The notes beneath the pieces were generated by a model, which searched no databases, was not told the origin of the DNA, and was given only the letters and a program-made list of their open reading frames with translations. Below are positions 1 to 4,746 of a DNA stretch of 9,502 nucleotides, in pieces. Position numbers and translations under genes: made by a program. The DNA is from Deltaproteobacteria bacterium (GTDB lineage: Bacteria > Desulfobacterota > Syntrophia > Syntrophales > UBA2210), in assembly GCA_019314085.1 (NCBI GenBank), contig JAFCZZ010000158.1, positions 1-9,502 of the forward strand. The letters are read 5' to 3'. The stretch's first letter is position 1. Each line of letters starts with the position of its first letter.

Positions 1-123
1 GAACCCCACGTCATCCAGCCGTGTGGCTATCCGCAGTTTGTCCTCCGCGGAAAAGCTTATCTGGTGCCCCTGTGTTCCGTCCCTCAATGTGGTGTCGTAA
101 ATCAAGACATCCGGTCTTTCCAT
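1..123 (-). CDS. cimA: citramalate synthase, N-terminal 41 codons (gene leaves the window)
   Basis: The first 41 codons of a DRE-TIM metallolyase of the 2-isopropylmalate/homocitrate/citramalate synthase family. The motif [10 protein letters not shown] at residues 10-19 carries the Arg-Asp pair that in this family serves catalysis and metal binding. The following [12 protein letters not shown] (residues 22-33) matches the citramalate synthase branch better than LeuA, which usually reads DGEQ. The enzyme condenses pyruvate with acetyl-CoA to citramalate, the first step of the threonine-independent route to 2-oxobutyrate and isoleucine. The ATG at 123-121 follows a strong Shine-Dalgarno (AGGGAGG, complement of 132-138) at an 8-base spacing. 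The gene lies directly behind an attenuator with an Ile/Leu/Val-rich leader peptide, which independently supports a branched-chain amino acid role. Homocitrate or isopropylmalate synthase remain possible because only the N-terminus is visible. Confidence 0.85.
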   Translation of the reverse strand, partial: MERPDVLIYDTTLRDGTQGHQISFSAEDKLRIATRLDDVGF

Positions 124-138
124 GAACTGTGCCTCCCT

Positions 139-182
139 AAAAACAAAAAATCCGCTACCAGCAGACCTGATAACGGATTTTT
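139..182 (-). terminator. intrinsic terminator of the cimA attenuator (3:4 hairpin)
   Basis: Read as minus-strand RNA, bases 182-167 pair with 161-146 in an unbroken 16-bp stem closed by the 5-base loop GUCUG (166-162). Two of the pairs are U-G wobbles (170:158 and 173:155). On the plus strand these become A-C mismatches, so the hairpin is built for the minus-strand transcript. The 3' arm runs into UUUUUU-G-UUUUU (150-139), a typical intrinsic terminator tail. It ends directly before the cimA Shine-Dalgarno, so it would stop transcription before the gene. Confidence 0.9.
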
Positions 183-272
183 GATCTTTTCTTTTTGGGA
201 AAACCTACTCCATCATCAAGTCACACATATGCGTTCTCCTATAAGAAGGAGTCCGCTAATTATGACGATGGT
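164..272 (-). promoter_or_regulatory. attenuator pairing regions 1, 2 and 3 (protector and antiterminator)
   Basis: The leader RNA has exclusive pairings like those of trp, his and ilv attenuators. Region 2 (222-209, GACUUGAUGAUGGA) pairs over 14 continuous positions with region 3 (177-164, UCCGUUAUCAGGUC), with three G-U wobbles. Region 3 contains most of the terminator's 5' arm, so this is an antiterminator. Region 1 (271-263, CCAUCGUCA, leader codons 8-11: Thr-Ile-Val-Ile) pairs over 9 positions with 218-210 inside region 2, so it is a protector. Region 2 covers the leader peptide stop codon (218-216). Expected behaviour by analogy: a ribosome stalled on Ile/Leu/Val codons covers region 1, 2:3 forms and cimA is transcribed; a ribosome reaching the stop covers region 2, 3:4 forms and transcription ends. 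Pairings were derived by hand without energy calculation. Confidence 0.82.
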
Positions 273-293
273 AATAAGGTTTCGTACTAACAT
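216..293 (-). CDS. Ile/Leu/Val-rich leader peptide of the cimA attenuator (25 aa)
   Basis: A short frame starting at ATG (293-291) with a Shine-Dalgarno AGAGG (304-300) six bases upstream, ending at TGA (218-216). Of 25 residues, 6 are Ile (codons 7, 9, 11, 12, 18, 22), 5 Leu (2, 6, 15, 16, 17) and 3 Val (3, 10, 24), with Thr at 8 and 25. Three of the six Ile codons are ATA. The run from residue 6 to 18 is almost entirely branched-chain residues. The peptide itself probably has no function; its translation speed would sense charged tRNA for the branched-chain amino acids. It lies between a promoter at 322-350 and the terminator at 146-182, and its stop codon sits in the antiterminator strand. 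Confidence 0.85.
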   Translation of the reverse strand: MLVRNLITIVIISGLLLIGERICVT

Positions 294-321
294 ATGTATC
301 CTCTCGAAAAAACGAGGTTCC

Positions 322-350
322 TTGATAATACGGATTGGCGTCGTTGTCAA
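322..350 (-). promoter_or_regulatory. sigma-70 type promoter for the cimA leader transcript
   Basis: On the minus strand a perfect -35 TTGACA (350-345) is followed after 17 bases by TATCAA (327-322). A start near 315 would give a leader of roughly 175 bases before the terminator tail, with the leader peptide start about 20 bases in. A short CTCG/CGAG hairpin with a T6 loop would form at the very 5' end of this transcript, just ahead of the leader peptide's Shine-Dalgarno. Confidence 0.7.
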
Positions 351-380
351 TAGAAAACTGAGACATAGAAAACTGAGACA
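351..380. repeat. 15-bp perfect tandem repeat (two copies) between divergent promoters
   Basis: The unit TAGAAAACTGAGACA occurs at 351-365 and again, identical, at 366-380. It abuts the upstream side of the cimA -35 box (345-350) and lies about 75 bp upstream of truA. Two direct repeats of 15 bp put equivalent faces about 1.4 helical turns apart. The position suits an activator site for the minus-strand promoter, but a simple slippage duplication is equally possible. Confidence 0.75.
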
Positions 381-391
381 AAATAAAATGT

Positions 392-421
392 TTGCTATTT
401 TTCCACCGATCGGACGATACT
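392..421 (+). promoter_or_regulatory. weak candidate promoter for truA
   Basis: TTGCTA (392-397), an 18-base spacer and GATACT (416-421) give a partial match to sigma-70 boxes at a suitable distance from truA. No better candidate is seen on the plus strand in the divergent region. The match is weak and may be chance in an A/T-rich stretch. Confidence 0.25.
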
Positions 422-455
422 AATGGTTCATATATCGCGACCGTGAGGAGACCTC

Positions 456-1289
456 ATGCACAAATACAAGATCACCCTGGAGTACGATGGGACCGGGTAC
501 CACGGGTGGCAGGCCCAGAAGAATGCCAAGAGCGTCCAGGAGGCCCTGACAAAGGCAGCGGCTCAGGTTGCCGGTGCCGGCGTGGATATCCAGGGGGCAG
601 GCCGAACGGACGCCGGTGTCCATGCACTGGGCCAGGTGGCCCATTTGGAAACAAAGAAGAAGATGGAGCCCCGCAAGGTTATGGAAGGGCTCAACGACAT
701 CCTCCCCACCGGCATCAATATTATCAGGGTGGAGCGGGTCTCATCCCGGTTCCATGCCCGTCACCACGCCCAGTCCAGAAGTTATGTCTATCTGATCTCG
801 AAACACCGGACGGCCTTCGGAAAACGCTACGTCTGGTGGATCGAGGACCGCCTCGACTGCAGAGCAATGGCGGAGTCGGGACAGCTCTTTTCGGGTTTTC
901 ACGACTTTGCCTCCTTCGCCGACAAGCGAAGGGGCAAGGAGACCTCGACACTGGTCCAGATAGACCTGGTGGAGGTCTTCGAAACAGATGGCCTGATCGC
1001 CTTCAGGATCGCCGGGTCCCATTTTCTGTGGAAGATGGTCCGCCGCATCGTGGGAGTTCTCGTGGAAGTGGGACGAGGAACACTGTCGTTCCAAGACGTG
1101 GAGGGGATGCTTCACAATCCCTCCGATATACCGGCCCGTCTCACCGCATCCCCCTCGGGGCTCTTCCTGGAACAGGTCCTCTATGAAGGGGACACCCTGC
1201 AATCGACGGGCTCACTCCCGGCAGTGCCTGTCCCCGGATTGCGGATTGTGGACACCCGACGGCGGCGCGTGAAGCAAAGTGAAAAATAG
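456..1289 (+). CDS. truA: tRNA pseudouridine(38-40) synthase TruA
   Basis: 277 residues with TruA organisation throughout. The N-terminal KITLEYDGTGYHGWQ (5-19) is the family start. GRTDAGVHALGQ (49-60) contains the catalytic aspartate D52. The C-terminal half has the usual FHARHHAQSRSYVYLI, FLWKMVRRIVGVLVEVG and TASPSGLFLEQV segments. The enzyme isomerises uridines 38-40 in the anticodon stem-loop of many tRNAs in the cytoplasm. The ATG at 456 follows GAGGAG (445-450) at good spacing. The length is slightly above the usual 245-270. The last ten residues, rich in Arg and Lys, are encoded by a repeat (1261-1290) that recurs downstream of the next gene, so the tail may have been acquired when the repeat inserted. 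The gene ends with TAG inside a hairpin. The next gene lies in the same frame about 40 bases on. Confidence 0.97.
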   Translation: MHKYKITLEYDGTGYHGWQAQKNAKSVQEALTKAAAQVAGAGVDIQGAGRTDAGVHALGQVAHLETKKKMEPRKVMEGLNDILPTGINIIRVERVSSRFHARHHAQSRSYVYLISKHRTAFGKRYVWWIEDRLDCRAMAESGQLFSGFHDFASFADKRRGKETSTLVQIDLVEVFETDGLIAFRIAGSHFLWKMVRRIVGVLVEVGRGTLSFQDVEGMLHNPSDIPARLTASPSGLFLEQVLYEGDTLQSTGSLPAVPVPGLRIVDTRRRRVKQSEK

Positions 1290-1290
1290 T
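1261..1290 (+). repeat. dispersed 30-bp repeat, copy A (3' end of truA)
   Basis: This 30-base stretch matches 2253-2282 at 24 of 30 positions without gaps: both begin GGCGGC, contain TGAAAAA and end AGT. Copy A forms the last codons of truA and leads into a hairpin. Both copies sit at the 3' end of a plus-strand gene and are followed by potential hairpins, suggesting a small dispersed intergenic repeat. Confidence 0.6.
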
Positions 1291-1304
1291 GCTGCCACTA
1301 TTTT
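1283..1304 (+). terminator. hairpin over the truA stop codon, possible weak terminator
   Basis: AAAATAGTG (1283-1291) pairs perfectly with CACTATTTT (1296-1304) around the loop CTGC. The truA stop TAG (1287-1289) is inside the 5' arm. The U-run is only four bases and belongs to the stem, then CCC follows, so termination would be weak. The stem is a perfect palindrome and could act on either strand. Confidence 0.5.
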
Positions 1305-1328
1305 CCCACAAAAGAAAGGATGGTCGAG

Positions 1329-2234
1329 ATGAGAGCGCTACGTACTCCTGATGAACGATTCCGTGATCTGCCGGGATTTGATTTCCAGCCGAACTATCTC
1401 CAGGTCCCCGACGGCGAGGGGGACTCGTTGCGGGTGCACTACCTGGACGAGGGGCCGCGAACGGCCGAGTCGGCCCTTCTGATGCACGGCGAACCGAGCT
1501 AGTGCTACCTGTACCGCACAATGATCCCCGTTCTCGTCGACGCGGGATACCGGGCCGTCGCCCCCGACCTGGTGGGATTCGGGCGCTCGGACAAGCCCTC
1601 TAAGTTTACTGATTATACGTACCAGCGGCACGTTGACTGGATGCGGGGAGTGATCGATCACCTGAATCTGACCGGCATTACGCTGGTGTGTCAGGACTGG
1701 GGCGGCCTGATCGGGCTACGGCTGATGGCCGACCATCCCGAACGGTTTGCCCGCGTGGTGGTGGCAAACACGGGACTCCCCACCGGCGACCATCCCATGT
1801 CGGATGCCTTTTCAGCCTGGCGCAAATACTCGCAAACCGCCCCCGACTTTCACGTTGGCGGTGTCGTCAAAGGGGCCTGCGTGAACCCGCTGTCCGACGA
1901 GGTCATTGCCGCCTATGACGCGCCCTTCCCCGATGATACCTACAAGGCGGGGGCCCGTATCTTTCCATCGCTGGTCCCCATCACACCCGATGATCCGGCC
2001 GCCGAGGCCAACCGCAGGGCCTGGCAGGTCCTGTCGCACTTTGAAAAACCCTTTCTGACCGCCTTCAGCGACGGCGACCCGATTACCCGCGGCGGTGACA
2101 AGGTCTTCCTCAAGATGATCCCCGGTACCCGGAACTGCCCGCATACCACCATCAAAGGGGGCGGTCACTTCCTGCAGGAAGACCAAGGCGAGCAGCTGGC
2201 TGGGGTTGTCGCGGACTTTATGAAAGGCAGATGA
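1329..2234 (+). pseudogene. haloalkane dehalogenase (HLD-I / DhlA-like) with in-frame amber codon 58
   Basis: An alpha/beta-hydrolase of 301 codons that resembles DhlA from end to end. The start RALRTPDERF parallels the DhlA N-terminus. The nucleophile is D123 in VCQDWGG, the acid is probably D250 in SDGDP, and the base is H280 in GGGHFLQE. The two halide-binding tryptophans of the family appear as W124 and W164 (FSAW). Such enzymes hydrolyse carbon-halogen bonds of haloalkanes to alcohols. The oxyanion-region motif, HGEPTWSYLYR in DhlA, here reads HGEPS-TAG-CYLYR: codon 58 (1500-1502) is amber where relatives have Trp, a one-base TGG to TAG change. The catalytic residues all lie after this stop, and no other stop occurs. 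The ATG at 1329 has AAGGA eight bases upstream; an ATG at 1320 abuts that site and is less likely. Reinitiation at ATG 1521 would lack the first strands. Readthrough, recent mutation or sequence error are all possible. Confidence 0.85.
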
Positions 2235-2252
2235 TTTCTGGCGACCGAACCA

Positions 2253-2282
2253 GGCGGCACGCGACGCGAAATGAAAAAGAGT
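2253..2282 (+). repeat. dispersed 30-bp repeat, copy B (behind the dehalogenase)
   Basis: Second copy of the repeat at 1261-1290 (24/30 identical). It begins 18 bases after the dehalogenase stop. It is followed by the palindrome ACAGCTGT (2283-2290) and a CACC/GGTG hairpin, in place of the AGTG/CACT hairpin of copy A. The differing bases but shared layout suggest an old repeat family rather than a recent duplication. Confidence 0.6.
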
Positions 2283-2303
2283 ACAGCTGTCACCCTCCTG
2301 GTG

Positions 2304-2340
2304 AAAAAAGAAAAGGCCCGCCGATTGAATCCGGCGGGCC
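2304..2340 (-). terminator. strong intrinsic terminator behind the acetate-transporter remnant
   Basis: GGCCCGCCG (2315-2323) and CGGCGGGCC (2332-2340) form a 9-bp GC-only stem with an 8-base loop. Read on the minus strand the stem is followed by TTTTCTTTTTT (2314-2304), the classic terminator tail. It lies 15 bases beyond the final stop of the minus-strand gene. On the plus strand no T-run follows, so it is directional. Confidence 0.85.
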
Positions 2341-2355
2341 CTCTTCGACGGCTGT

Positions 2356-2751
2356 CTAATTAAGCCAGGTTTTGCCCACCGGGAGGACGTTCCTCCCGAA
2401 GACATCACCCAGGATGATATGCGCCATCGTGTACTAGGCCATCAGAGCATAGGCCATCAATTCGTAACCGGCAACCTTCGTCAGGGCCGGAAAGCCGAAA
2501 TGGGCCAAATCAAGAAGGATGAACCCGATCAGCAGAAGTGTAAAGGTCATCGCGAGGGCTCCGTTTACGCGCATGGCACCGATCCACATGATCGCCGTAT
2601 ACCCCGTAAACGCCACCAAGAACCATCCCACATCGGTCGTACTCGACTTGTAGATACCGAAGTGGTTCAAAAGAAATATAACGGCAAGGCAAATCCAGAA
2701 AGCGCCGTAGGTCGTGAAGGCACTGTATCCAAAATTATTTCCCGTTTTCAT
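2356..2751 (-). pseudogene. acetate uptake transporter (GPR1/FUN34/YaaH, SatP family), 5'-truncated and with in-frame amber
   Basis: The frame carries the C-terminal two thirds of a SatP-type acetate/succinate transporter. It opens with KTGNNFGYSAFTTYGAFWI, the segment before the fourth membrane helix, and continues through several hydrophobic helices. After MAYALMA an amber codon (2436-2434) interrupts the frame, but it then continues as YTMAHIILGDVFGRNVLPVG to TAG at 2358-2356, the characteristic family C-terminus. Relatives usually have Trp before that Tyr, so this again looks like TGG to TAG. The first helices and the NPAPLGL motif of the family are missing upstream in this frame, where a TGA closes it near 2806. 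ATG 2751 has no Shine-Dalgarno and is internal. The terminator behind it is still intact, suggesting recent decay. Function is probably lost. Confidence 0.8.
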
Positions 2752-2816
2752 TTCAGTATTGATATCGACTACAAAATTGTAAATGGATCGATGGGAGGGA
2801 GATCAGAGGCATCTCC

Positions 2817-2900
2817 TCAGATCCACCCTGCGAGTGCGGTGCCTTTCCAGGAAGCCCCGTCGCCGAAATCTTTCCCGTAGAAATGACCTTGACTGTTCAT
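2817..2900 (-). pseudogene. possible detached N-terminus of the acetate transporter
   Basis: A 27-codon frame from ATG 2900-2898 to TGA reads with YGKDFGDGASWKGTA, which resembles the short cytoplasmic N-terminus of some SatP-type proteins before NPAPLGL. It is in a different frame from the transporter body, and only about 65 bases separate it from the KTGNN segment, far too few for the missing first helices. If real, it points to an internal deletion plus frame loss. The similarity is from memory and weak. Confidence 0.3.
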
Positions 2901-3157
2901 CCTCACTCATGCACAATATCAGAAACGAGGGTATGTACAGCCGGAACCTCCTTTCACCAAGAGCACCCTTTTCACGCGGAGTTGTAAACCCTATTCGAAT
3001 ACATCCACCCCCGACAGGTCAATTGAGTATCCCCTTGCTTTGGCCTCCCTCGATCCACCATGGTGCCCCGGCGGGACCCGGGACAGTACCGGACGTATCG
3101 GGATACCGGCAGCCGTAGCGTCAACTTTGGAGCGGGAGTACGTGTTCTGGCGCAAGC

Positions 3158-3187
3158 TTCACTACGGTCCGGGAGAGGTCTCATAAT
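3158..3187 (+). promoter_or_regulatory. candidate promoter of the ABC importer operon
   Basis: TTCACT (3158-3163), an 18-base spacer and CATAAT (3182-3187) match sigma-70 boxes at 4/6 and 5/6. The start would leave a leader of about 85 bases before the binding-protein gene. This is the best candidate seen, but it overlaps an alternative hairpin interpretation. Confidence 0.3.
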
Positions 3188-3213
3188 TCTGACCTTCTTC
3201 AGGCACCCGGTCC
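3166..3213 (+). other. nested inverted repeat upstream of the ABC importer
   Basis: CCGGG (3169-3173) pairs with CCCGG (3206-3210), extended by GG/CC across a T-T mismatch (3166-3167 with 3212-3213). Inside, AGGTC (3176-3180) pairs with GACCT (3191-3195). This gives a two-tier hairpin or operator-like inverted repeat about 65 bp before the operon. It matches no riboswitch I recognise. Confidence 0.35.
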
Positions 3214-3277
3214 TTCGCGTTTCTAGGGGTCCATAACGGCACGCACCGCGTAACCGCTATAAAAGGAGGTTGAGGAA

Positions 3278-4670
3278 ATGGCCCGATCAAAAAAAATATT
3301 TATTCTCATATGTGCTCTTCTGGTTGTAACGCTTTTCTTCACCCACGATCTGACGGCAAGGAAAGGAGGTGACTTTGTCCTGCTTATCAGGATGATGGGT
3401 ATCCAGGATGCCTGGTTCAGGGAGAACATTATCCCGCCCTTTGAAAAGGAGCACGACGTCACGGTAACGGTTGCCTCCTTTGACAAATTCTGGGACCTGG
3501 AGCTTATGCTGAAATTGGGAGAGGAGGGAAAGCGGCATTCCATCGGCCTCGTCAAGACGCCGCTGGAGATGACCCGACCCCTTCAGAAATACATCCTTCC
3601 CTATGACGATGTCATGAACGAAGACGACCTGAAGACATTGAAAGCCCAGTACGATCCAACCGCCCTGGAGCGGGGGATCATTGACGGCAAGCTCTACTAC
3701 CTCCCGCGCAAGCTGGAAACGAGGATGGTGGTCTATGTAAAACCGAGGGTAGAAGAGGCAGTCAGGGGATGGAAGCGCTTTGAAGGGGAGATCAACGCCG
3801 CCTTGAAACAGGATAACGGTTTCGGTCTTCCCGCCGGCTATGTTCTGGAATCTGACCCCAACCACTGGGATTACTACGATCTGTTTGTCGTGGCCTCCTA
3901 CTGGGCGAAAACCCCCTACTTCGGGATCAAGATGCCCCGCATGGCGCACCGGGGAAAGAAGTACTGCCGAACCGTCGTCGGTCTCGTCGATCGCGTCTTT
4001 CAGATGGGCGGGGCCGCTGAAGACGTCCTCAGGATGTCGCCTGGAGCGGCGGCGGCATCTGGAACGCCATGAAGGACGGCAAGGTGTTTCTGGCGATGAT
4101 GCATCAGATCGACTGCTTCTTTATTCACGGGGGCACCCATCCGCAGATGCAGGGCTACCTGGCCAATCCCGACGATATGGGTGTAGCCGTGATGCCCCGC
4201 GGTCACACCTTTGAACTTGATGATAAGGGGGTCCCGTTACGGACCGGGAGCAGAAAGGCCGGCACCGCCGGGTGGTGGTGGGGCATCCCGAAGACGTCGC
4301 CCCATCCCGAATTATCCGCAGCCCTGGCACAATGGATCACCAGTTACGACAACCACCTGTCGGAGTGCCGTGTATTCGGTATGATGCCCATTCGCAAGGA
4401 CATCACCTCGGACCTACAGCGGGTCTTTCCCGAGGCGTGGATGGCCGCTGTGTTTGACACCTCGGTGAAGCAGATAGAACTGAATGGCGACACCACCGGT
4501 CCTCTGCTGCCCGAATATTCCGATGTGGGAAAGATCTATCTGGCCGCGTGGTACGATATTGTAACTACGGACCGGGGGACAGGGTCGACAGGAACCACAT
4601 CAAGGCGATGCTTAAAAAGCGGTATGTGCCCGGGATCAAGGCGATTCTCGGCGACAGGTATCCCGAATGA
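3278..4670 (+). pseudogene. extracellular solute-binding protein of a CUT1-type ABC importer, two apparent frameshifts
   Basis: A family 1 solute-binding protein, about 460 residues if read through. The N-terminus (MARSKKIFILICALLVVTLFFT) is a basic stretch plus hydrophobic core, a signal peptide with a plausible cut near LTA. The first frame runs to about 4034. The family-typical WSGGGIWNAMKDGKV then continues one frame back (-1) from about 4040, and a second -1 shift near 4570-4580 is needed to reach the C-terminal GDRVDRNHIKAMLKK and the TGA at 4668-4670. Each shift is explained by one missing base, the second most simply by a G lost from the run at 4574-4578. The start has a near-perfect Shine-Dalgarno (AAGGAGGT, 3263-3270). 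The protein would capture the substrate outside the membrane for the adjacent permeases. The substrate is unknown; context suggests a carbohydrate or similar polar solute. True decay and sequence error cannot be told apart here. Confidence 0.8.
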
Positions 4671-4680
4671 TCACGGGTGG

Positions 4681-4714
4681 CCGTAAGCTCTGATCGGCGA
4701 CTCGGGCTTACCGG
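4681..4714 (+). other. intercistronic hairpin between binding protein and permease genes
   Basis: GTAAGC (4683-4688) pairs with GCTTAC (4706-4711), extended by CC/GG past a bulged C, around a 17-base loop. No T-run follows, so it is not an intrinsic terminator. Hairpins between a binding-protein gene and its permeases often protect the upstream message from 3' decay (malE-malF is the known case); that role here is an inference. Confidence 0.4.
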
Positions 4715-4746
4715 CAAGGCGGCTCATCATCAACCGGCAGGGGCAC

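Larger units (their letters stand above)
2901..3277. other. gene-free stretch ahead of the ABC importer operon
   Basis: No frame here has a convincing start, Shine-Dalgarno and recognisable product. A plus-strand frame without a start codon is open from about 2892 to TAA at 3182-3184 and ends with STLEREYVFWRKLHYGPGE, which looks protein-like and may be the tail of a lost gene. A possible promoter (3158-3187) and a nested hairpin (3166-3213) are listed separately. The last bases hold the very strong AAGGAGGT (3263-3270) of the next gene. Confidence 0.5.

Noticed and set aside
392..1186. 264-codon open frame overlapping truA in another frame
   Set aside because: Gly/Pro/Arg-rich product without recognisable domains; it is a shadow of the clear truA gene, and no Shine-Dalgarno precedes it.
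1500..1502. Pyrrolysine at the dehalogenase amber codon
   Set aside because: The residue in relatives is Trp, no Pyl genes are in the window, and Pyl is mainly known from methylamine methyltransferases. TAG also ends truA and the first permease normally.
3147..3165. Sigma-54 type promoter (TGGC near 3148)
   Set aside because: The required GC dinucleotide in a TTGC-like element at the right distance is missing.
3361..3370. Internal AAAGGAGGT as the start of a second gene
   Set aside because: It encodes Lys-Gly-Gly within the binding protein just after the signal peptide; no good start codon of another frame opens a plausible gene behind it.
3287..3949. 220-codon minus-strand frame opposite the binding-protein gene
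   Set aside because: Antisense shadow; the plus strand has the signal peptide, strong ribosome-binding site and family motifs.
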